Shown here: positions 1 to 6,787 of the stretch, piece by piece
Layout of the letters: each line of letters opens with the position of its first letter
Position numbering within the stretch: position 1 is the stretch's first letter
Assembly (NCBI GenBank): GCA_013696045.1
Contig: JACCZH010000051.1
Span: 1 to 7,097 of the forward strand
Direction of reading: 5' to 3'
DNA length: 7,097 nucleotides
From: Chloroflexia bacterium
GTDB taxonomy: Bacteria; Chloroflexota; Chloroflexia; Thermomicrobiales; CFX8
The notes under the pieces: model-generated
Seen by the model: only the letters and a program-made list of their open reading frames with translations
Told to the model about the DNA's origin: nothing
Database searches by the model: none
Translations under genes and position numbers: made by a program

Positions 1-1503
1 AACCTGCACCGCATCAACGTCACACTCACCGGCGAAGAGCAGCATCCGCGATGTGCCCGGCTCAAGCGGCGGCAGCCACTCCAACGAACCATCGCCGAGC
101 TGGACCGGGTTCTGTATGCCGTCCAGATACCGGCGCTCAGCAGCACCGGGAGGAAACAGGGTTGAATAACGATCCGCGCTCGCGTCGCGAACGACAGCGA
201 TATTGCCGTCTGGAGAGATCGTGTTCCGCCGGTACGACTGTTCATGGTAGTTGTTCAGCAGCTCAAGGTCATAATCCGCGCCGATTGAGCGTGCCGTCAC
301 ATAATAGTGCGGCTCGTCACCGTTGAAATCCATCACCGCGACGCGCCAGCCCAGCAGCGCAACCAACCCCAACGCAACGACGGGCGCCACCGCAAACGCA
401 CGCCGCTTGTCCAGCGTGGCAATCCCAATGAACATCACGAACATCACAGCGAGCAGATAGACCGCGCCGGGCACCGACGCCTGATCGGTCCAATCCGGGA
501 CAGCGAGCTCGAACCTCCAGCGATCCACCACGATTTTCGCCAACAGCGGCAACCCCACGGCGACGAGTCCGATGGCTCCGCCAACGATGGCGAGATGACG
601 GCTGCAAACCCACGGCGCCGTCAGAATTGCGCCACCAGCCAGCCAGGGCAGCAGCCGTGCGGCGGCCAGATCTGCACCTAACCAGCGCGAAGGAAGCGTC
701 ATCGCCAGCGATTGTTGTGAGAACACCACCAGTGCCAGCAACACGAGCGCAGCCACAATGCGAGCCCGCACGACTGAACCGCGCGCCAGGTTCCAGGCAA
801 CCGCGCCGCCGGTCAAAGCCAGCAAGCTTCCCGGCCCGGCAACCGCGGACAATATCCATGCGGGTCTGACGAGCATTAGGCCAAGCCAGCCAATCAACAG
901 CGCCACTGAAAGCATCATGCCCAACCGGCGACCTTCGAAGGTCACGCCGGCAAACCAGACTCCACCCACCGTTGCGAATACCGCCACTGCGACCCATGCC
1001 TGGGCTAGCAGCCTGCCCGGCCAGTCATCTGAGGATACCCGCGCATCGCGCACCGAAACGCCCAACGCCCGGCTCTCATCGCCACCAATCGCTATGGTTG
1101 GCACGCTCAGATATACTCGGATGTCTTCGCTCTGCGTCTGGCAGCTAAAGCTCGCGATACTGTTGCCGGGGCGTCCGTCGAGCTCAATCGACTGGCGATT
1201 ATCGCCACAAAGTATTTGAAGTGTCCGGCCAGCCGGCTCGATGACCGCAAGGGCGAGTTCTACCTGATACCGGCCGGAGTTCCCGGCAGGCAATGTTAGT
1301 GTCGATTCACCCCCAGACCAGCGGAAGGACTCGTGCTCGTTCATTTCCGCAGGATAGAAACCCTCAACGTACTGGTCGTCGCCAGCCGAGCCCACGTCCA
1401 ACCAGAGCACCGTTGCGGGGCTCAGCGCCGCAATCACGAGCGCAGACAACAACGCGATCGCTGGGAGACCAAAGTGCCTCAATTGGCGTCGCGTCGAGGG
1501 CAT
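1..1503 (-). CDS. Large polytopic membrane protein, probable GT-C-like glycosyltransferase (N-terminal 501 residues, 3' end beyond window)
   Basis: The frame is open from an ATG at 1503 down to base 1, with no stop, so the C-terminus is missing. The N-terminus carries Arg 5, 6 and 9 followed by a hydrophobic stretch (about 12-34), a likely signal anchor. Residues about 40-155 are soluble and strand-rich (GFYPAE, FRWSGGESTLTLP), like the sandwich domains found in Chloroflexota membrane proteins, and are probably outside the cell. About seven or eight further hydrophobic segments follow (roughly 165-187, 194-213, 217-239, 246-265, 281-324, 344-362, 370-390). Just after the last one lies DFNGDEPHYY (392-401) and a conserved-looking DLELLNNY (412-419). 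An acidic motif after a membrane helix resembles the catalytic loop of GT-C enzymes that use polyprenyl-phosphate sugars; this assignment is inference. An in-frame ATG at 1557 would add 18 residues, but 1503 puts the basic residues right before the anchor. The gene is divergent from the glycosyltransferase run, which suggests a shared surface-glycan role. It could instead be a non-enzymatic membrane protein. Confidence 0.8.
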   Translation of the reverse strand, partial: MPSTRRQLRHFGLPAIALLSALVIAALSPATVLWLDVGSAGDDQYVEGFYPAEMNEHESFRWSGGESTLTLPAGNSGRYQVELALAVIEPAGRTLQILCGDNRQSIELDGRPGNSIASFSCQTQSEDIRVYLSVPTIAIGGDESRALGVSVRDARVSSDDWPGRLLAQAWVAVAVFATVGGVWFAGVTFEGRRLGMMLSVALLIGWLGLMLVRPAWILSAVAGPGSLLALTGGAVAWNLARGSVVRARIVAALVLLALVVFSQQSLAMTLPSRWLGADLAAARLLPWLAGGAILTAPWVCSRHLAIVGGAIGLVAVGLPLLAKIVVDRWRFELAVPDWTDQASVPGAVYLLAVMFVMFIGIATLDKRRAFAVAPVVALGLVALLGWRVAVMDFNGDEPHYYVTARSIGADYDLELLNNYHEQSYRRNTISPDGNIAVVRDASADRYSTLFPPGAAERRYLDGIQNPVQLGDGSLEWLPPLEPGTSRMLLFAGECDVDAVQV

Positions 1504-1579
1504 CTGCTGACTACTTTCAATTCGTATCGCGCGATTGCCCCCGGCGCGAAGGTACATGATTGTGGTACATACGTGCGTT
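1504..1579. promoter_or_regulatory. Divergent intergenic region with 10-bp palindrome and short direct repeat
   Basis: This 76-base gap separates the divergent membrane-protein gene from the first glycosyltransferase gene and must hold or adjoin the promoters for both. It contains a perfect palindrome, ATCGCGCGAT, at 1526-1535, and two copies of GGTACAT at 1551-1557 and 1564-1570, 13 bases apart. Either could be an operator. I could not pick a convincing -35/-10 pair for either strand. CG-rich palindromes of 10 bases arise by chance in DNA of this composition, so the regulatory reading is weak. If the in-frame upstream starts (1557 minus; 1556 or 1535 plus) are used, the coding regions would touch or overlap here. 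Confidence 0.3.
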
Positions 1580-2668
1580 ATGGATAACTGTCAGACACGT
1601 CCGACGCTGCCCCGTATCAGGGTACTCTTCGACACGACCTACGCCCATCGACAGGACGGCACCGGGCGTTACACTCGCGAAATGTTGCGCTGCCTGCAGA
1701 AAGATCGCGACTTGCACGTTCTCGCCACCCGTGCCCCAAGAATCGAGCGTCTGCACCGGTCTGCCCGCGCCCCAGTCAACGGAGCAGCTCACTTCCTCTG
1801 GAGTCAGATCTGGCTCCCGGTGCTGTCGCGTCTGCGGAATGTCCATATCGTCCATACGATGATGATCGCTCCCCGGTTCTCGCCGGTCCCAACCGTTGTG
1901 ACCATCCACGACGCGCTCGACTTCCATCCCCGCTACAGTCCGTCTCGTCTCTGGAGCACATACGTCCGCACAATCGGTGGTCTCGGCGCGCGGCACGCCG
2001 ACGCCGTTGTCACCGTCAGTAACGCAGCCGCATGGGACATTAGCCAGCATTTCCGAGTTCCCGCCGATGTCATTCGCGTCATCTCCAACGCTTCGAATCT
2101 GCACGAGACACAGCCGATTGCGATTCCATCGATAGGAGACAGAAGATTTTTCCTGTTTGTCGGCGATGATTCAACACGCAAGAACCTGAGCGTCGCAATT
2201 GCGGCTCTGGAGAGGCTGCGTCTCAACGCGTCCGGGGTTGAGCTCGTGGTTACAGGAAGCATCGCGTCCGATCTCGCAGATGGCCGACCCTGGCTCCATA
2301 CTCTCGGCGGTATATCCGACCCTGAGCTCGTCTGGCTGTATCAAAACGCTGTCGCTTTGATCCTGCCATCACACTACGAAGGGTTCGGGCTACCACTGCT
2401 CGAAGCATTGACATTCCACACCCCAATCGTTGCTTCCTCCATCCCTGCCCTGCTCGAAGTTGGCGGGAAAGCAGCACGTTATGTCGCCGCCGATGACCCC
2501 GCCAGCTTTGCAAAGGAACTCCAAGTCATTCTAGGAGATCCTCACTCGGCACGCGCTCAAGCATCGGCAGCCGTGGACCCGCACGATACAACCTGGGAAC
2601 GCGCTTCCGACGAGTTGGTGGGCGTCTATCTCGCGGTCCTCTGCGCCCACTGGGGCGTGGCGCGTTGA
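1580..2668 (+). CDS. Family-4 glycosyltransferase (GT-B fold)
   Basis: A retaining glycosyltransferase of the GT4 family, expected to act in the cytoplasm and move a sugar from a nucleotide donor to a glycan or lipid-linked acceptor; substrates cannot be read from the sequence. The 362-residue length is normal for GT4. The first Rossmann strand is RIRVLFD (12-18), followed by DGTGRYTREML (26-36). The N-terminal domain continues with TIHD (108-111) and DAVVTVSN (141-148). The donor domain starts at FLFVGDDSTRKNL (191-203), where the usual phosphate-binding lysine is kept in RKN. The EX7E motif is EGFGLPLLE (267-275). ATG 1580 was chosen because it sits ten codons before the first strand. In-frame ATG 1556 and TTG 1535 would add residues without family resemblance, although 1556 has a close AAGG upstream. 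It is the first gene of the run, and its stop overlaps the next start by 4 bases, so the two are probably co-translated. Confidence 0.9.
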   Translation: MDNCQTRPTLPRIRVLFDTTYAHRQDGTGRYTREMLRCLQKDRDLHVLATRAPRIERLHRSARAPVNGAAHFLWSQIWLPVLSRLRNVHIVHTMMIAPRFSPVPTVVTIHDALDFHPRYSPSRLWSTYVRTIGGLGARHADAVVTVSNAAAWDISQHFRVPADVIRVISNASNLHETQPIAIPSIGDRRFFLFVGDDSTRKNLSVAIAALERLRLNASGVELVVTGSIASDLADGRPWLHTLGGISDPELVWLYQNAVALILPSHYEGFGLPLLEALTFHTPIVASSIPALLEVGGKAARYVAADDPASFAKELQVILGDPHSARAQASAAVDPHDTTWERASDELVGVYLAVLCAHWGVAR

Positions 2669-3783
2669 AAACCATCCTCTTCGTACACTCCAGCGACGAG
2701 ATGTATGGCTCCGATCGCTGTCTGCTGGCCATCGTTCGCGGCCTGCCGGCGTCGCGCCGGGCGGTTGTCGTTCTGCCAGCTGACATTCCGCACCCGGGAC
2801 CACTGTCCCGCGAGCTCACAATAGCTGGTGCTACGGTGTTGCACCGCCGGATGCTTGTACTAAGGAGGAATGAACTCACGCCGCGCGCAATCCCACGGCT
2901 CCTGGTGGCATTCGCGCTCGGAGTCTGGACTCTGGCGCGGGTTATCCGCCGCGAACGGGTAACGCTCGTGCATTCAAACACCGTCGCTGTCATCTGCGGA
3001 GCTTTCGCCGCGCTCGTCACTCGCCGGCCACATCTCTGGCACGTTCACGAGTTTCTCGGCGACGAGCCCATCATATTCCGGGTTCCGTTGCGGCTCTTGC
3101 TGAGGTTCATTCCAGGGGCCGTGGTCGCCAATTCCAGGGCGACTGCCCGCGCTATTGGCTCTCGGAAAACCAGGGTAATCCATAACGCCGTATTCACAAC
3201 AATGACGGGAAGTCGAAACCAATCCAACCCGCCAACCGTCGGGATTGTCGGGAGACTGTCGCCACGTAAGGGGATTTCCGAGGCACTGCACGCGGCGGCT
3301 CTACTCAGGTCGAGCGGCCTTGACTTTCGCCTTGTGCTGCACGGAGGACCACCCTCAAGCCAACCGCGCCTTGGAGCCGGGTACGAGGAGCTGGCAGCCT
3401 CGCTCGGCATTGACAGCTTCACCTGCTTCGCCGGCGAATGCGAGGATCCGTCAGCCGCCTACGAAGATATCGACATCCTGCTCGTTCCCTCGCAGCGTCC
3501 TGAGCCATTCGGGCTCGCAATCATTGAGGGCATGGCTGCAGGTTGCGCGGTTGTTGTCATTCACAACGGCGGCGGTAGCGACGAGCTTCTGGACGACAGC
3601 GTAACAGGCCTCTACTGCGGCCGCGACCCCGCCTCAATCGCCTCCGCTTTGCAGCGCCTGTTGCTGGACAGCGGGTTGCGCTCGCAACTGGCTCATAATG
3701 CACAGAATGCTGTCCACGAACGATTCAGCCCGGATCGCTACCTGGCGCAGTTTTTGCAAACTTATTCCGAGCTCGAGGCGTAG
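2665..3783 (+). CDS. Family-4 glycosyltransferase (GT-B fold), TTG start
   Basis: A second GT4 glycosyltransferase of 372 residues, expected to be cytoplasmic or membrane-associated. The first strand and acceptor loop are KTILFVHSSDEMYGSDRCLL (2-21), the GSDR/GADR-type signature of many GT4 enzymes. A hydrophobic segment at about 76-93 could dock on the membrane. WHVHEFLG lies at 125-132 and AVVANSRAT at 152-160. The donor domain starts at VGIVGRLSPRKG (192-203), with Arg and Lys in the expected phosphate-binding places. EX7E is EPFGLAIIE (280-288). The TTG at 2665 overlaps the upstream TGA by 4 bases (TTGA). It is preferred to ATG 2701, which would remove the first strand and glycine loop. 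A G-rich stretch around 2652-2659 may serve as ribosome binding site. The gene follows the first glycosyltransferase without a gap. Its donor and acceptor are not predictable, and rhamnose, mannose, glucose or galactose are all possible. Confidence 0.9.
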   Translation: MKTILFVHSSDEMYGSDRCLLAIVRGLPASRRAVVVLPADIPHPGPLSRELTIAGATVLHRRMLVLRRNELTPRAIPRLLVAFALGVWTLARVIRRERVTLVHSNTVAVICGAFAALVTRRPHLWHVHEFLGDEPIIFRVPLRLLLRFIPGAVVANSRATARAIGSRKTRVIHNAVFTTMTGSRNQSNPPTVGIVGRLSPRKGISEALHAAALLRSSGLDFRLVLHGGPPSSQPRLGAGYEELAASLGIDSFTCFAGECEDPSAAYEDIDILLVPSQRPEPFGLAIIEGMAAGCAVVVIHNGGGSDELLDDSVTGLYCGRDPASIASALQRLLLDSGLRSQLAHNAQNAVHERFSPDRYLAQFLQTYSELEA

Positions 3784-3814
3784 AATGCATGACGACGTTG
3801 CAAGAATTGCTGTC

Positions 3815-3820
3815 GAGAGG
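3815..3820 (+). promoter_or_regulatory. Ribosome binding site for the TTG start at 3829
   Basis: GAGAGG lies eight bases before the TTG at 3829 in the 45-base spacer after the second glycosyltransferase. It supports TTG as the true start of the third one. The only upstream ATG nearby (3785) is in another frame, and an in-frame TGA at 3790 blocks any longer extension. Confidence 0.6.
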
Positions 3821-3828
3821 ATCAGGCG

Positions 3829-4977
3829 TTGCGGATTGCAATGCTCGGAACGCGTGGCATACCCGCCAACTATGGCGGCTTTGAAACCTGTGTCGAAGAG
3901 CTTGCGCCGCGCTTCGCCGCGCTAGGCCACGATGTCAGCGTGTATTGCCGCTCTCCCCAGATCGACGTGCCCTACGACGTATATCGCGGCGTCCGGCTGG
4001 TGAAGCTACCCACGATCCGGCAAAAATACCTGGATACCATCGTCCACACCACGGTCTCCGCTATTCACGCTATTACCCGGCGTTACGATGTCATCTTCAT
4101 GTTCGGAGTTGGAAACAGCCCGGTCTGCGCTCTCTTACGGCTTGGAAGACTACCGGTGCTCCTGAATGTGGACGGCCTCGATTGGCAACGCGACAAGTGG
4201 CCAGGCTGGGCGAAACTTCTTCTCAAACTGGCGGAGCGTGTCTCAGTGCGTGTCGCCAACCGCACGATCACTGACTCGCGCAACGTTCAGGATTATTACC
4301 GCGCCAACCGCGGCGTCGAGCTTTGCTATATCCCCTATGGCGCGACCCCCGGCCCGGCGGAGCTGAACGGAACCCTCGACGAGCACGGCCTTGATCCGGG
4401 ACGCTACTTTCTCTATGTAGGCAGGCTTGAGCCGGAAAATCGCGTCACCGATCTGGTCGACGCGTCGATTGCCGCAGGTCTGGACATGCCTACCGTGATT
4501 GTCGGCGACGCGCCGTACGCCGACAGCTACAAACAGATACTCAGAGGGCGCGCTAACGGCAATGTGCGCTTCACCGGTGCGATCTACGGCTCGGGCTACT
4601 GGGAGCTCAATCACTTCGCTTATGCCTACATCTTCCCGGTGCTGGCCGGCGGCACGCACCCTGCCTTGATCGAAGCCATGGCATGCGGCAACTGCGTCCT
4701 GGCCCGCGACACGCCCGACAATCGTTCGGTTGGAGGCGACACCGTCCGCTATTTCTCAACCATTGACGAACTGGCCGCGCTCATGCAGTGGGCCCACGCG
4801 TCACCGGATGACGTTCAGCACCTCGGCACACTTGCCGCCCAACGCTCAACCGAACTGTACAACTGGGACCGGGTAGCGGGAGAATACCTCGCCCTGGCGG
4901 CGGATGTTCTGGCAGAACGCGGGCGTCAAACCAAGCCTGTGCTGTCAGAAGAACCTGACCGTGCCAGCAATGATTGA
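3829..4977 (+). CDS. DUF1972-type family-4 glycosyltransferase (rhamnosyltransferase-like)
   Basis: A glycosyltransferase of 382 residues whose N-terminus, MRIAMLGTRGIPANYGGFET (1-20), is the hallmark of the DUF1972 subgroup of GT4. That subgroup includes rhamnosyltransferases that add an early sugar in capsule and exopolysaccharide repeat-unit synthesis. Other group signatures are GVGNSPVC (93-100), NVDGLDWQRDKW (113-124), ITDSRNVQDYY (147-157), IPYGA (168-172), the donor-domain strand YFLYVGRLEPEN (193-204), and GGTHPALIEAMACGN (274-288). The first glutamate of the EX7E motif is replaced by glycine (274), while the second is kept (282); I recall this as usual in the subgroup. The TTG start is supported by GAGAGG eight bases upstream and by the complete first strand. 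The end overlaps the next gene by 8 bases. Rhamnose as the donor is inference from relatives, not from a visible residue. Confidence 0.92.
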   Translation: MRIAMLGTRGIPANYGGFETCVEELAPRFAALGHDVSVYCRSPQIDVPYDVYRGVRLVKLPTIRQKYLDTIVHTTVSAIHAITRRYDVIFMFGVGNSPVCALLRLGRLPVLLNVDGLDWQRDKWPGWAKLLLKLAERVSVRVANRTITDSRNVQDYYRANRGVELCYIPYGATPGPAELNGTLDEHGLDPGRYFLYVGRLEPENRVTDLVDASIAAGLDMPTVIVGDAPYADSYKQILRGRANGNVRFTGAIYGSGYWELNHFAYAYIFPVLAGGTHPALIEAMACGNCVLARDTPDNRSVGGDTVRYFSTIDELAALMQWAHASPDDVQHLGTLAAQRSTELYNWDRVAGEYLALAADVLAERGRQTKPVLSEEPDRASND

Positions 4978-6136
4978 CACCTGGAACAACGTCGACCGTG
5001 AGGTATTGCGAGACGCAACAAGCCAGCTTGCGCTGTTAACCTTCGGCGGGCGCTGCCGCATGTCAAATCTTGATCCTCATGTCACCAGACTCGCGTGCGG
5101 CATCCACGGGATCGCTCCGTTTTTTGGTACTCAAGTTCGAAGCGGGACAGTCTCTTTCGGCGACGAGCTGGACGCCTGGTTCGTCGGGCAATCCGAACAC
5201 AATCGACGCCGTTTGACGCTCATGCGTGACGAGCTGTGCGTCACCTTCGACGCCTTCAAGCGCGCCGGCATTGAGATTATCCCGCTCAAAGGCTCCGCCA
5301 TGATTCTTGATGATCTCGACACCATCGCCTGGCGTCCGATGGCCGACCTGGACGTGCTGGTAAGCGACCCCGACAAACGACAGGTGGATCTGGCCTTCGC
5401 GCATGCCGGCTATTGTCTGCACGGCCAATCCTGGAAACACCGCCAGTATGGACCGTGTGACGCCGGCGACCGGCCTCTTTTCACTGATAGCGAACACCCC
5501 GGCAACCCTCGTAATATCGAGTCCCACCCAGCTGTGGCCGAAATGTTCAGGGGATTCCGTTGGGACATCACACCATGGATCATGAATAACCTGCGCCAGG
5601 TGGACGGCGTTTCCATCCCAACCGATCGGGCGATGTCGCTGCACCTGGCCGTCCATCTCTCGGTCTCGATCCTGGAAGCAACTACGCGCATGATTCATAT
5701 CCTCGACTTCGCGCGTGTGGTCGATCAGGCTGGAGGCGTGTCGGGCATCCGCCAGGCAGTCGAGAAATCGGGAATCGAGCAACACGCCCGCTTTATCTAT
5801 CCCGCCGTTGCGCTGGCGGCACAATGGACAGCGCACTCTCACCTGCAGGCATATGAGAAAGAGCTGCGGCCGCACGTCTCCCCGGCACTGCCACCATGGC
5901 TAGCCAGGGTCGATTTCCACGACATCAGCTGGGCCGGCCGTGAGGATCGTGGCGTCCTTGACCGGGTCGGTCTCTGGGCACGCTCGCCGGCAGAACGGTT
6001 ACGTATGCTCTCATGCACCATCCTGCCTTCCCCAGCCCTGCTTGCGTCCGCTGGATACAGCGGCTCCGGTCCGCTGGCGGCCGTAAGCTGGTACCCAAAG
6101 CATTATCGCCACCTTATGCGCCGGATACTGGGCTAA
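4970..6136 (+). CDS. Nucleotidyltransferase-fold protein of the NTP_transf_5 type (uncharacterised)
   Basis: A 388-residue protein resembling the uncharacterised nucleotidyltransferase family (NTP_transf_5, PF14907), seen in polysaccharide, capsule and some peptide-modification clusters. The core is IEIIPLKGSAMILDDL (101-116) with the GS turn, then WRPMADLDVLV (121-131), whose DxD (126, 128) would bind metal and nucleotide. IESHPAV (183-189) matches the family's conserved His segment. A helical C-terminal half includes LHLAVHLS (224-231) and MIHILDFARVV (241-251). The N-terminal LACGIHGIAPFF (41-52) matches the helix that precedes the core in relatives. ATG 4970 overlaps the previous stop by 8 bases (ATGATTGA), which suggests translational coupling. 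ATG 5060 is possible but would cut the N-terminal helices. The reaction is unknown; nucleotidyl transfer to a sugar, lipid or protein partner in glycan assembly is a guess from context. No membrane segment is evident. Confidence 0.85.
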   Translation: MIDTWNNVDREVLRDATSQLALLTFGGRCRMSNLDPHVTRLACGIHGIAPFFGTQVRSGTVSFGDELDAWFVGQSEHNRRRLTLMRDELCVTFDAFKRAGIEIIPLKGSAMILDDLDTIAWRPMADLDVLVSDPDKRQVDLAFAHAGYCLHGQSWKHRQYGPCDAGDRPLFTDSEHPGNPRNIESHPAVAEMFRGFRWDITPWIMNNLRQVDGVSIPTDRAMSLHLAVHLSVSILEATTRMIHILDFARVVDQAGGVSGIRQAVEKSGIEQHARFIYPAVALAAQWTAHSHLQAYEKELRPHVSPALPPWLARVDFHDISWAGREDRGVLDRVGLWARSPAERLRMLSCTILPSPALLASAGYSGSGPLAAVSWYPKHYRHLMRRILG

Positions 6137-6143
6137 CGGGCTA

Positions 6144-6172
6144 TTGACTGTACGTACTCTTGCGCGTACCCT
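6144..6172 (+). promoter_or_regulatory. Candidate sigma70-type promoter for the RDD gene
   Basis: TTGACT (6144-6149) is followed after 17 bases by TACCCT (6167-6172). The -35 box is near consensus. The -10 box matches at the three most conserved positions (T, A and final T). It lies in the short gap after the nucleotidyltransferase gene. A transcript would begin near 6179, about 30 bases before the ATG at 6212, so the RDD gene may be expressed apart from the glycan operon. The call rests on sequence match alone. Confidence 0.35.
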
Positions 6173-6211
6173 TCCTGCATCGTGGCAATCTACGGCAGCC
6201 TGGGCCTCACA

Positions 6212-6742
6212 ATGCGGAGCCCAAGCGTTGAGGTGTGCCATCTAGATCACCAGGGAGAGGTGGACATTCTTATGGACCGGGTTGGGGTTGGACCACGCGC
6301 ACTCGCGTTAATTATCGATTCGCTGATATTCGTCCTGGGAGCATGCTGCGTCTTACTTCTTATCTCGCTGGGATCCGGCGGTGAGTTCGAAACAACCGGT
6401 GGACCTGCCTGGGGGATCAACGCCCTCTTCACGCTCCTTTATCTCGCCTATTTCATTGTCCTTGAGGGAACGTCAGGCACAACCCTTGGCAAGCGCGTTT
6501 TGAAGCTCAAGGTTGTGAAGGTCGACGGTTCGCCGATTGATATGCGCGAGTCGGTTATCCGCAATGTTCTGCGCTTCGTCGATGGCCTGTTCTCCTACCT
6601 CGTCGGCGCGATCCTGATCTGGACCAACCCCAACAAACAACGCCTGGGTGACCGGGTTGCCAACACCATCGTCGTGCGCAACGTTCCTGCGGAATTTGAC
6701 ATTACCACTCCGGGCGCGACAGCTCCGACCGAGCGATTCTAA
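6212..6742 (+). CDS. RDD-family membrane protein
   Basis: A small integral membrane protein of the RDD family (176 residues), whose members are of mostly unknown function, with ion or small-molecule transport proposed for some. The first helix follows GVGPRALALIIDSLIF (25-40) and holds the family Arg (29) and Asp (36). It runs to about residue 54. A second helix covers about 68-86. Next comes the conserved cytoplasmic stretch GTTLGKRVLKLKVV (89-102), then VIRNVLRFVD (115-124) with the second Asp, and a third hydrophobic segment at about 125-138. The tail LGDRVANTIVV (145-155) is also typical. ATG 6212 was chosen because residues 6-24 align with the TPEGV-type lead-in found in many RDD proteins. 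GTG 6182 lacks a visible ribosome site. ATG 6272 has a good one (GAGGTGG at 6257-6263) and would give a 156-residue protein, so the start is uncertain. The gene converges on the regulator gene downstream. Confidence 0.88.
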   Translation: MRSPSVEVCHLDHQGEVDILMDRVGVGPRALALIIDSLIFVLGACCVLLLISLGSGGEFETTGGPAWGINALFTLLYLAYFIVLEGTSGTTLGKRVLKLKVVKVDGSPIDMRESVIRNVLRFVDGLFSYLVGAILIWTNPNKQRLGDRVANTIVVRNVPAEFDITTPGATAPTERF

Positions 6743-6759
6743 TTCGGCACAGGAGGACC

Positions 6760-6777
6760 ATCATCGACAGCGATGAT
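6760..6777. terminator. Hairpin between convergent genes, possible terminator
   Basis: ATCATCG at 6760-6766 and CGATGAT at 6771-6777 form a perfect 7-bp stem with a 4-base loop. The hairpin lies in the 45-base gap between the convergent ends of the RDD gene and the regulator gene, where a shared terminator is expected. There is no T-run on either strand and the stem is short, so it is not a classic intrinsic terminator. Confidence 0.3.
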
Positions 6778-6787
6778 CACCGCCCGG

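Noticed and set aside
430..447. Tandem 9-bp repeat GAACATCAC x2
   Set aside because: It encodes a Val-Met-Phe repeat inside a membrane helix; two copies are not a meaningful repeat array.
317..997. Long minus-strand open frame (226 residues)
   Set aside because: It is an Arg-, Gly- and Cys-rich out-of-frame reading on the same strand as the membrane-protein gene. The true frame gives 501 residues of coherent hydrophobic segments and motifs.
51..1219. Several plus-strand open frames (91 to 153 residues) opposite the membrane-protein gene
   Set aside because: They overlap each other, are rich in Arg, Pro and Gln, and have no domain signature; they are antisense readings.
1517..2104. Minus-strand open frame of 195 residues inside the first glycosyltransferase
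   Set aside because: Codon-aligned antisense of a clear GT4 gene, with no motif of its own.
2526..3020. Minus-strand open frame of 164 residues spanning the first/second glycosyltransferase junction
   Set aside because: Ser-, Arg- and Thr-rich composition typical of antisense to GC-rich genes; no motif.
5063..5875. Minus-strand open frame of 270 residues inside the nucleotidyltransferase gene
   Set aside because: Its codons line up exactly opposite those of the real gene, a common artefact in GC-rich coding DNA. The product has no recognisable motif, while the plus strand has clear family signatures.
6751..6775. GGAGGA followed by an ATG at 6773 on the plus strand as a possible small gene
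   Set aside because: The spacing is about 15 bases, too long, and the frame runs antisense through the LuxR HTH coding sequence with no plausible product.
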